Assembly (NCBI GenBank): GCA_002070105.1
Contig: MWCQ01000005.1
Coordinates: 1-64,000 of the forward strand
DNA length: 64,000 nt
Direction: 5' to 3'
Origin: Firmicutes bacterium ADurb.Bin193
GTDB lineage: Bacteria; Bacillota; Clostridia; Monoglobales; Firm-18
In this document: positions 6,004 through 13,380 of the stretch, one piece after another
Layout of the letters: each line of letters starts with the position of its first letter
Position numbering within the stretch: position 1 is the stretch's first letter
The notes under the pieces: generated by a model
What the model was told of the DNA's origin: nothing
What the model saw: only the letters and a program-made list of their open reading frames with translations
Database searches by the model: none
Position numbers and translations under genes: made by a program

Positions 6004-8419
6004 TAAATATACATATATTAGTCTTTTTAGTGGAGCAGGAATAGGATGTTACGGGTTTCAAGAAAACGGCTTTGAATGTATTGCTACAAATGAATTGAAT
6101 GAAAACAGAATAATGATACAAAAGGCGAATAATAAATGTAAATATGAAAGTGGATATATATGCGGGGATATTACATTAGATGAAAACCGTTCTATACTAT
6201 ATGATGAAATTGAAAGGTGGAAGAAAAACGAGAATATTAATCGTGTCGATGTTATTATTGCTACGCCACCTTGTCAAGGAATGTCTACAGCTAATTATAA
6301 AAAAGCTGACGAGCAAAACAGAAATTCTCTTGTCGTTAGTGCAATTAAAATTATAAATGATATAAAACCAAGAATTTTCCTTTTCGAAAATGTTAAAGCT
6401 TTTATGAATACAATGTGTACTGATTTAGACGGAAGAGATAAACTAATTTCCCAGAGCATATTAGAGAATTTGTCAGGGGAATATAATATTTATTCAAAGA
6501 TTATAAATTTTAAAGATTATGGCGTTCCGTCAAGCAGACCTCGGACAATTGTTATCGGAACATCAAAACAGTTGTTAAATGTTTCTCCCCTTAATTTATT
6601 TCCAATTAAACAAGAAGAAATTACGCTTAGGAAAGCAATTGGTTTTTTAAAACCATTAGCCTATGGTGAGTGTGATGAAAATGATATCTATCATTTTGCA
6701 AGGGAATATCCCCGTTATATGCAGGAATGGATTTCTGATATAAAGGAAGGGCAAAGCGCTTTTCAAAATAATGAAAATATAAAACCATATAAGATTATTA
6801 ACGGTAAAAAACAATTGCTTCGCTCGGCACATTTGGGTAATAAATTTAGAAGATTATTTTGGGATAAGCCTGGCGCCTGTATTACTACAAGAAACGATCA
6901 ATTAGCAAGTCAGGATACGATTCATCCTTCAGACGATAGAGTTTTGAGCATTAGAGAGTTGATGATCTTGATGAGTATACCTAATACATTTAAATGGACT
7001 AACCAAGATGTATCAACAATTAATGACAAAAAGAAATTTCTGAGGAGAAATGAATTAAATATTCGTAGATGTATTGGTGAAGCAGTTCCCACTAAAATAA
7101 TGGCAGATATTGCAAATAATATCAAGGAAATGCTACAGTTTGAGGATTTTATTAACACATACAAGGGAAGCGATTTAAAAAAGTTATTTAATCAGAATTT
7201 ATTTAAAGATAACTTTTACATTAAAGCATTTTTAGAAGAGGAGTATTTAAAGAATAGAAAATCGACTGGTTCATTTTATACTCCGCAAAGTGTTGTTTTT
7301 AATGCACTGAAAAATTACAAACCTGACAATTTGCAAAGCTTAAGAATACTTGAACCTGCTGTAGGTCTTGGTGCATTTTTACCACAGCTATTAAGGATAA
7401 TTGATGAAGTGCAAGAAGTTGTTATTGATGTAATTGATATTAGTTTTAGTGCTTTAGAAACATTAAAAGAAAGTATAAAGCTTCTAAAGTGGCCGCCTAA
7501 TGTTAAAATTAATTATATATGTCAGGATTTTTTGAAATACGATTTAAAAGATAATAGTTACGATCTTGTTGTTACAAATCCGCCTTATGGAAAGCCCAAA
7601 GGTAATGAATTAAAGGAATATCGCAAATTATTTAATAATAAATCAAATAACTTATTTGATTTTTTTATGCAGAAACTTGAAGGCAGTGCAAAAGAAATAA
7701 TATGTATTATTCCAAAAACATTTTTGATGGCGGCGGACTATGAAGAAACCAGAAAAAAATACGAAAAGTATCCTATTGTTTCTGTTAATGATTTTGGTGT
7801 GAAATTTTTCAAAAGAGTATTTGTTGAGATAATATCTATTCATTTTAAAAAAGACTATAAAGATGATATGATTGTAGAGTCAATGATTAATAAAAAAAAA
7901 CTTGTCCAAAAACAAGGTTACATTTATCACGATAAAGGATGGTTGCTTTATAGGGATGAATGGTTTGATAAATTTATTGAGAGTTTGCAACTTGATTATT
8001 TTACATTTTTTAGAGACAGGCAAATAACAAATAAACATCTTCTCAGCAAGGGGAAAATTAGAGTATTAAAATCAAAAAATATTTTGGATACAGGAGAAAT
8101 AATTAATATTGATGGATATGATGCTTATCTTGATAATGTAGATAATTTTTTAGTAAGTAAGTTCTTAAACAAAAAATGTATTATTATGCCGAATTTCACC
8201 TATAATACAAGAGCCACAATGCTTCCATGTAATTGTATTCCCAATGGATCAATAGTGATTCTAATCCCCAAAAACGGTAATATTAATGAAGTTGCGTTAG
8301 AACTATATGCTACTGAGGAATTTAGAAAATACTACGCAATAATAAAAAATAATGCTAAATTTACATTAAACATTGATTCAAGCTCAATTTATTACATAGG
8401 GGTGAAAAAAAATGATTAA
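5996..8419 (+). CDS. fused C5-cytosine / N6-adenine DNA methyltransferase
   Basis: An 807-residue protein made of two complete methyltransferases. Residues 1 to about 385 are a C5-cytosine enzyme: SAM motif LFSGAG (10-15), catalytic PPCQG (91-95, Cys93), ENV (131-133), RPR (181-183) and the closing GEAVP (361-365). Residues about 395-807 are a gamma-class N6-adenine enzyme: TGSFYTP (424-430), LEPAVGLGAF (452-461) and catalytic NPPY (528-531), followed by a long tail that probably recognises DNA. Two different modifications in one system usually protect the two strands of an asymmetric site, as in Eco31I/Alw26I/Esp3I-type systems, where the enzymes are separate as far as I know. Start ATG follows AAGGAGG. 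The gene overlaps its neighbours on both sides by 8 nt and is very AT-rich, indicating transfer. Confidence 0.9.
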   Translation: MNNKYTYISLFSGAGIGCYGFQENGFECIATNELNENRIMIQKANNKCKYESGYICGDITLDENRSILYDEIERWKKNENINRVDVIIATPPCQGMSTANYKKADEQNRNSLVVSAIKIINDIKPRIFLFENVKAFMNTMCTDLDGRDKLISQSILENLSGEYNIYSKIINFKDYGVPSSRPRTIVIGTSKQLLNVSPLNLFPIKQEEITLRKAIGFLKPLAYGECDENDIYHFAREYPRYMQEWISDIKEGQSAFQNNENIKPYKIINGKKQLLRSAHLGNKFRRLFWDKPGACITTRNDQLASQDTIHPSDDRVLSIRELMILMSIPNTFKWTNQDVSTINDKKKFLRRNELNIRRCIGEAVPTKIMADIANNIKEMLQFEDFINTYKGSDLKKLFNQNLFKDNFYIKAFLEEEYLKNRKSTGSFYTPQSVVFNALKNYKPDNLQSLRILEPAVGLGAFLPQLLRIIDEVQEVVIDVIDISFSALETLKESIKLLKWPPNVKINYICQDFLKYDLKDNSYDLVVTNPPYGKPKGNELKEYRKLFNNKSNNLFDFFMQKLEGSAKEIICIIPKTFLMAADYEETRKKYEKYPIVSVNDFGVKFFKRVFVEIISIHFKKDYKDDMIVESMINKKKLVQKQGYIYHDKGWLLYRDEWFDKFIESLQLDYFTFFRDRQITNKHLLSKGKIRVLKSKNILDTGEIINIDGYDAYLDNVDNFLVSKFLNKKCIIMPNFTYNTRATMLPCNCIPNGSIVILIPKNGNINEVALELYATEEFRKYYAIIKNNAKFTLNIDSSSIYYIGVKKND

Positions 8420-9698
8420 TACAATTATAAAGAATCTTAGAGATGTGAGTTTGTCTCAGAAAAAAGGCAGGTTCTTATCGGACAAATCCTATGGTTTTGA
8501 TACAGTATTTTTTATTGCAAAATTTATAATACATAATTCAAAGAGAGATTTGTTTAATCGCAGGGAGCTGAGGGAAAGCGCTACCGAATATACAGAAGAC
8601 TTATTTAATTTAAGGCCCGGAACCGCTGGTGCTGTTAATTATTTTGTTGAAACAGTTAACTTATTTGAATATGCAAATATTATTGAAAAAGTTGATTCTA
8701 ATAATTATAGAATAATTAATCCTGATATTTTGGAGTTTATTGGTAAGCTACCCGAAAACGCATACATATTTCTTTATCTTTTAACTTATATGACATACAA
8801 AAATGATGGAATATGGCCTTTGTTTGAAAAATATTGTTCAACAAAAAATGTTGAAAAAAAAGAAGATATTGCAAATAGTATTTTTAGTGTTTTCAGCAGT
8901 AAGTCAACTAGTATTGAAGATAAGGAAACGAACTGGTCTAAACAGTTAGTAAAGTATTCGTTAACCATACTCGGATATATAAATGAAGAATATTATATTG
9001 CACGAACATTGAGAGTTCATGATAGAATTTGGACTGTTGAAGATATCGCATTAAATGTAGCAGGAACTCGCACACCTATAACATTGCCAAAAAAGAATGA
9101 TTATATCTCAAAATTTTCAAAAGACTATGTTGCGAATCAGTTAAAGCCTTATTTAATATCAGTACCCAAAATAGAAATTGCCAAAACAGAAATCACAGAG
9201 AGTATTGCAAGCGGCTTAGCGGATATTAAGCTTGAAATGATAGATCTAAAAAAGGTTATGAGCATTGATTCGAAATTTGACAAACAACAATTTATTGAAA
9301 TCGAAAACCAGATAAAAAGAAGAAATCCATCTATCCAGTCAGAATTTAGGAAAAGTCTGTTTGAAAATAATAAAAGTATTTGCACAATTTGTAGCTTTTC
9401 TTATAGAGATTTTTTAATAGCAAGCCATATAAAGCCGTATGCTATTTGTAAAGATACTTATGATGCAATAAACCATTTTAATGGACTGCTCTTATGTCCT
9501 AATCATGATAAGCTTTTTGAAGGGGCAAAACATATGACAATTGATTATAGAACAGGGGAAATAATACTAAATGATTCTGCTAAACGCTCGAAAGAATTTG
9601 GTATGCTTAATGGAAAAAGCATCGATAAAAGACTTGTTCAGTGCGAGCGTAAGCACTATTTGCAATGGCATAATGAACAGTTTGAAAAAAACAGATAA
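8412..9698 (+). CDS. type II restriction endonuclease with C-terminal HNH domain
   Basis: A 428-residue protein whose C-terminal part carries an HNH_2-type nuclease site: C324 and C327 of a zinc pair, ASHIKPY with H339, N357 in FNGLLLCPNHDKLF, then C362 and H365. The N-terminal 300 residues are not recognised; around 50-110 they look like a winged helix and may read the DNA sequence. It begins 8 nt before the end of the dual methyltransferase gene, so both are translated together and this is almost certainly the cognate nuclease. HNH nucleases paired with a C5 and an N6A methyltransferase are known from the Eco31I group (type IIS); specificity here is unknown. The gene is as AT-rich as the methyltransferase. 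Confidence 0.8.
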   Translation: MINTIIKNLRDVSLSQKKGRFLSDKSYGFDTVFFIAKFIIHNSKRDLFNRRELRESATEYTEDLFNLRPGTAGAVNYFVETVNLFEYANIIEKVDSNNYRIINPDILEFIGKLPENAYIFLYLLTYMTYKNDGIWPLFEKYCSTKNVEKKEDIANSIFSVFSSKSTSIEDKETNWSKQLVKYSLTILGYINEEYYIARTLRVHDRIWTVEDIALNVAGTRTPITLPKKNDYISKFSKDYVANQLKPYLISVPKIEIAKTEITESIASGLADIKLEMIDLKKVMSIDSKFDKQQFIEIENQIKRRNPSIQSEFRKSLFENNKSICTICSFSYRDFLIASHIKPYAICKDTYDAINHFNGLLLCPNHDKLFEGAKHMTIDYRTGEIILNDSAKRSKEFGMLNGKSIDKRLVQCERKHYLQWHNEQFEKNR

Positions 9699-9889
9699 GA
9701 TTATAACGATTTAACTGCAGTATGATTATGTCAGTTTCATAACGGAAAAAAAGTAAATATTATATGTCCTTTTGAAAATGCTTTCTACAAAATATTTTAG
9801 GGAGAGATAAGGATTCCCCTTAAAAATTACTCGCCCTCCCTTGAACTCCTTGAATTAATTAATAAGCTTTTCGCTTGCGAAAAGCAACC

Positions 9890-9975
9890 ATAATTCTTCT
9901 TTTTTCTTTTTTCTTTTTTATTTCGAAAGGTCTGATTAAAGAAAAAAGAATAAAGAAGAAAGAAGAAATAAGAAT
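9890..9975. repeat. polypyrimidine/polypurine inverted repeat
   Basis: A stretch of T and C (TTCTTCTTTTTTCTTTTTTC from about 9894) is followed, after a short spacer around ATTTCGAAAGG, by its near-complement of A and G running to about 9975. The pair can form a long A-T-rich hairpin on the top strand, or triplex DNA. Just before it is a smaller hairpin AGCTTTTCGC / GCGAAAAGC. Nothing else is recognisable in 9699-9889. Confidence 0.6.
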
Positions 9976-10020
9976 ACAAAACGAAAAGCCCGCCGATAAA
10001 TCGACAGGCTTTTCGTTTTG
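9976..10020 (-). terminator. terminator of tRNA-Ser
   Basis: Long stem AAAACGAAAAGCC / GGCTTTTCGTTTT with an inner TCGNNG pairing, directly after the tRNA 3' end on the minus strand; it also ends in T on the plus strand. Confidence 0.8.
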
Positions 10021-10110
10021 GCGGAGAGACAGGGATTCGAACCCTGGGTGGGCTATAAACCCACACACGCTTTCCAAGCGTGCGCCTTAAGCCAGCTCAG
10101 CCATCTCTCC
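10019..10110 (-). tRNA. tRNA-Ser (anticodon GGA)
   Basis: On the minus strand the acceptor GGAGAGA pairs with TCTCTCC, followed by discriminator G and an encoded CCA (10021-10019). The anticodon loop reads TTGGAAA, giving GGA for UCC/UCU serine codons. The T arm GGTTCGAATCC and a long class II variable arm are present. Length with CCA is 92 nt. Its 3' end faces the AT-rich R-M operon. Confidence 0.95.
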
Positions 10111-10199
10111 GTAAACTTTATATTGCTTTTACAACTTTATTAGTATATACTGTTTTTAATAAAAAATCAATACTTTTTTAAAGAATCGGGTGATGCTTT

Positions 10200-10964
10200 T
10201 TGCGTAATGTACCGATTAACGATAAGGAGCGCATAGACGATTTGCAGGTTCCGCTTAAAAACGGCAAATCTCTTTGCGTTATACAAAATCCCGACTATTT
10301 CTGCTTCGGCGTTGACGCCGTACTGCTTGCCGACTTTGCCAAAATTCCCAAAAATGCTGTTGTTGCCGACATGGGCTGCGGCTGCGGCGTCATTCCGCTT
10401 CTTATTGCCGCCAAAACCGAAGCATCGCACATAACGGGAATTGAAATCCAAAGCGAGGTCGCCGAAATGGCGCAAAGAAGTGTTGCGCTTAACGGACTTG
10501 AGGATAAAATCTCTGTAATAAACGCAGATATAAAACGCTTTGAAGGTTCGGGCGTTTTTGATGTAATAACCTGCAACCCCCCGTACAAGGAGGGGGGAGG
10601 CGGGCTTAAAAATCCGAATAAGTATCTTGCCGTTGCGCGGCATGAGGTCTGCTGTACGCTTTCGGATGTAATAAAAACCGCAGCCCGCCTTCTAAAGCCC
10701 GGCGGAAAGCTTAATATTATCCACCGCCCAGAACGCCTTGCAGACATAATATGCGGTATGCGCAAAAACGGTCTTGAGCCTAAGCGAATACGGTTTGTGC
10801 ATCCTGCGCCCTACAAAACCGCCACAATGGTTTTAATCGAGGGCGCAAAGGGCGGAAGGCCCAAGCTTTTTTCGGAGCCTCCGCTTTATATCCATGACCA
10901 AAACGGCGAATACAGCGACGAAATAAACCGAATATACGGCAAAACAAAGGACAAGCCTGAATAA
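10200..10964 (+). CDS. TrmN6-like tRNA/protein methyltransferase
   Basis: A 254-residue SAM-dependent methyltransferase of the TrmN6/YfiC family, which N6-methylates adenosine next to the anticodon of tRNA1(Val) in E. coli. SAM motif DMGCGCGVIPLLIA is at about residues 57-70 and the catalytic NPPY is followed by KEGGGG, as in the family. In Firmicutes these proteins are annotated by similarity only, so the exact target is unsure. The start is TTG at 10200 with GGGTGA upstream. It is a single gene between tRNA-Ser and a family A repeat. Confidence 0.8.
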   Translation: MRNVPINDKERIDDLQVPLKNGKSLCVIQNPDYFCFGVDAVLLADFAKIPKNAVVADMGCGCGVIPLLIAAKTEASHITGIEIQSEVAEMAQRSVALNGLEDKISVINADIKRFEGSGVFDVITCNPPYKEGGGGLKNPNKYLAVARHEVCCTLSDVIKTAARLLKPGGKLNIIHRPERLADIICGMRKNGLEPKRIRFVHPAPYKTATMVLIEGAKGGRPKLFSEPPLYIHDQNGEYSDEINRIYGKTKDKPE

Positions 10965-10990
10965 CATCGGTAAAGAATAAACCCAGCGCG

Positions 10991-11054
10991 CCTGTCATCC
11001 TGAGCGAAGCGAAGGATCTTTAAGATTCTTCGTCGCTGCCTCAAAGTGACAGGG
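10991..11054. repeat. dispersed repeat family A, copy 3 (inverted-repeat form)
   Basis: CCTGTCATCCTGAGCGAAGC is followed by AAGGATCTT / AAGATTCTTCG and closes with TGACAGG. The whole 64-bp unit is an imperfect palindrome, more compact than the other copies. It resembles the CCTGTCA...TGACAGG short palindromic repeats seen in many bacterial genomes. Confidence 0.65.
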
Positions 11055-11069
11055 TAAGTGCAGGAATTA

Positions 11070-11103
11070 CAAAGCCCCGCCGATTATTATCGGCGGGGCT
11101 TAA
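11070..11103. terminator. bidirectional terminator between trmN6-like and proA
   Basis: Stem AGCCCCGCCGAT / ATCGGCGGGGCT with a 4-nt loop between convergent genes. Confidence 0.8.
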
Positions 11104-11122
11104 ACTGTGTAAATGCTGATTT

Positions 11123-12370
11123 TTATCTTATCTGCCCGTTCCCGTATATTATATATTTCGTGGTCGTAAGCTCCGAAAGCCCCATGGGCCCGCGCGCGTG
11201 CATTTTCTGCGTGCTAATCCCTATTTCCGCGCCGAAGCCGAACTCAAACCCGTCGGTAAAGCGTGTTGAGGCATTTACATACACCGCCGCGGCGTCAACC
11301 TCGGCAAGGAATTTCTGCGACATATTATAGTCCGCTGTAACAATTGCCTCACTGTGCTTGGTTCCGTATTTTGTTATATGCTCAATTGCCTCGTCAATCC
11401 CGCCCACAACCCTAACGGCAAGGATATAGTCGTTGTACTCCGTCGCCCAGTCCTCCTCGGTTGCGGGTTTTGCACCGGGGAATATGGCAACTGTTTCGGC
11501 ACAGCCCCTTATCTCAACGCCCTTTTCCGCAAGAGCGGTAAGAATCGGAGGAAGAATTTTCCCCGCTACCGCGCGGTCTACAAGAAGCGTTTCCTCGGCG
11601 TTGCATACCGAAGGACGGCTTGTTTTCGCGTTGATTACTATCCGCTTTGCCATTTCGGCATCTGCGGTTTTTTCAATATATACATGACAGTTCCCCGTCC
11701 CCGTCTCGATTACGGGGACCGTTGCGTTTTCAACCACGGATTTAATAAGCCCCGCCCCGCCTCTGGGAATCAGAACATCTATAAAGCCGTTGAGCTTCAT
11801 AAGCTCAACCGCCGTCTCGCGCGAGGTGTCCTCCACAAGCTCAATCGCCCCTACGGGAAGCCCCGCGCCCTCGCCGTTTTTACACATTGATTTTACTATT
11901 GCAATGTTTGAGTTTATTGCCTCGCTTCCGCCCCGAAGGATTGTTGCGTTGCCTGCCTTTATACAAAGTGCGGCGGCGTCGGCTGTCACATTCGGGCGCG
12001 CCTCGTATATAATCCCGATAACGCCGAGAGGTACACTCACCTTACCGATTATAAGCCCGTTGGGGCGCTTTGTCATACCCAAAACCTCACCGATAGGGTC
12101 GGGAAGGGCGGCAACCTGCCTTATACCCTCCGCCATTGCCGAAATCCTTTTTCTATCAAGCGCAAGACGGTCAAGCATAGCCGCGGGAATCCCCTTTTTA
12201 CTTGCGTTTTCAAGGTCAATCCTGTTTTGCTCCAATATATAAGCCGAATCGGCCTCAAGCCCATCCGCGATTGCGAAAAGCGCCCTGTTTTTTGTATCGG
12301 TATCAAGCACCGCAAGCGCCCTTGCCGCACTTTGCGCCATTTCGCCCTTTATTATAAGCTCACTTGCCAT
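11123..12370 (-). CDS. proA: gamma-glutamyl phosphate reductase
   Basis: ProA reduces gamma-glutamyl phosphate to glutamate semialdehyde with NADPH, the second step of proline synthesis. The 415-residue protein matches the family over its full length, with the catalytic cysteine in TGTGNCHVYI and typical blocks VPLGVIGIIYEARPN and ITADAAALCIKAGNA-like. Start ATG at 12370 follows GAGGTG; longer in-frame starts run into proB. It sits 13 bp behind proB in a two-gene operon. Confidence 0.96.
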   Translation of the reverse strand: MASELIIKGEMAQSAARALAVLDTDTKNRALFAIADGLEADSAYILEQNRIDLENASKKGIPAAMLDRLALDRKRISAMAEGIRQVAALPDPIGEVLGMTKRPNGLIIGKVSVPLGVIGIIYEARPNVTADAAALCIKAGNATILRGGSEAINSNIAIVKSMCKNGEGAGLPVGAIELVEDTSRETAVELMKLNGFIDVLIPRGGAGLIKSVVENATVPVIETGTGNCHVYIEKTADAEMAKRIVINAKTSRPSVCNAEETLLVDRAVAGKILPPILTALAEKGVEIRGCAETVAIFPGAKPATEEDWATEYNDYILAVRVVGGIDEAIEHITKYGTKHSEAIVTADYNMSQKFLAEVDAAAVYVNASTRFTDGFEFGFGAEIGISTQKMHARGPMGLSELTTTKYIIYGNGQIR

Positions 12371-12383
12371 AAAAATCAGCACC

Positions 12384-13166
12384 TCACTTTTTTTCACCGC
12401 CGTAGAAGAATGTACCCCTCGGCTTTCCCTCTACTATATCATAAAGAATATTAGGGTTTTCGCCGTTTGCGATAACCGTACTTATCCCCGCCTTCATGGC
12501 AATTTCGGCGGCGTCAAACTTGGTAATCATTCCGCCCGTTCCCCGTGCGGTTGCGCTTCCGCCCGCAAGGGCGCGAAGGTTATCGTCGATTTTCTCAACC
12601 CTGCCGATAAGGCGTGCGCAGGTGTTCCCGTTGGGGTCACAGTTGTAAAGCCCCTCTGTGTCGGTAAGTATAATAAGCAAATCGGCGCTGACCAGTGTTG
12701 CAACATACGCGGAAAGCGTGTCATTGTCGCCGAATTCAATCTCATCCGTGGAAATTGTGTCATTTTCATTTATAATCGGTACAACCCCGAATTTCAAAAG
12801 CGTTTCGAGCGTGGCTAGAGCATTTTTCTGGCGCTCGCCGCCGTCGAGGACATCCTTTGTCAAAAGAAGCTGAGCCACCGAAACACCGTATTCGCCGAAC
12901 ATTGTGCTGTAAAGGTCCATAAGCTCAACCTGCCCGATCGCCGCCAAAGCCTGTTTTTCATCGACCTTATCGGGTCTTTTGTCAAAATTTAGCTTTCCCA
13001 TTCCCACGCTTATCGCGCCGCTTGACACAAGGATAACCTTAACCCCGCTGTTTTTAATGTCCGCAATCGTTCTTGACAAAAGCTCAATCCTGCGAAGATT
13101 CATAAGCCCCGATTCGTGGGTGAGCGTTGAGGTTCCGACCTTTACGACAATTTTTTTAATATCCAT
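12384..13166 (-). CDS. proB: glutamate 5-kinase (catalytic domain only)
   Basis: ProB phosphorylates glutamate to start proline synthesis. The 260-residue protein begins with KKIVVKVGTSTLT and carries the amino-acid kinase blocks LVSSGAISVGMGKL, INENDTIS and GTGGMITKFDAA. It ends after this domain: the C-terminal PUA domain of E. coli and B. subtilis ProB (about 365 residues) is absent, as in some other bacteria. The start is ATG at 13166, the second of two adjacent start codons. proA follows at once, and a promoter lies upstream. Confidence 0.95.
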   Translation of the reverse strand: MDIKKIVVKVGTSTLTHESGLMNLRRIELLSRTIADIKNSGVKVILVSSGAISVGMGKLNFDKRPDKVDEKQALAAIGQVELMDLYSTMFGEYGVSVAQLLLTKDVLDGGERQKNALATLETLLKFGVVPIINENDTISTDEIEFGDNDTLSAYVATLVSADLLIILTDTEGLYNCDPNGNTCARLIGRVEKIDDNLRALAGGSATARGTGGMITKFDAAEIAMKAGISTVIANGENPNILYDIVEGKPRGTFFYGGEKK

Positions 13167-13238
13167 CAAAAATCAATCCCATCACTTTAGTAAGTATTCC
13201 GGCAAATTCCGTATTAGTATCGACACAATCCTTACTAT

Positions 13239-13266
13239 ATTTTATCAGTATTTTGAAAACTGTCAA
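13239..13266 (-). promoter_or_regulatory. proBA promoter
   Basis: On the minus strand TTGACA (13261-13266), 16 bp, TAAAAT (13239-13244), about 70 bp before proB. Confidence 0.6.
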
Positions 13267-13306
13267 GCAATTTTGCGATTTTTAGGCGGTTAATACGAAA
13301 AATGTA

Positions 13307-13336
13307 TTGCATTACCGAATTCAGATGTGGTATAAT
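13307..13336 (+). promoter_or_regulatory. metG operon promoter
   Basis: TTGCAT (13307-13312), 18 bp containing TG before the -10, then TATAAT (13331-13336), 45 bp before metG. No T-box features are visible in this short leader. Confidence 0.65.
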
Positions 13337-13380
13337 TACTTTTAACAACTTTCTAAACAGTTTTGAAAGGAAGCACAGAT

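Noticed and set aside
9875-10090. Frames on both strands around the polypurine tract
   Set aside because: They are low-complexity sequence overlapping the tRNA-Ser gene and its terminator.
10019-10110. tRNA-Ser as an attachment site for the R-M block
   Set aside because: No direct repeat of the tRNA 3' end and no integrase could be seen on the other side; position alone is weak evidence.
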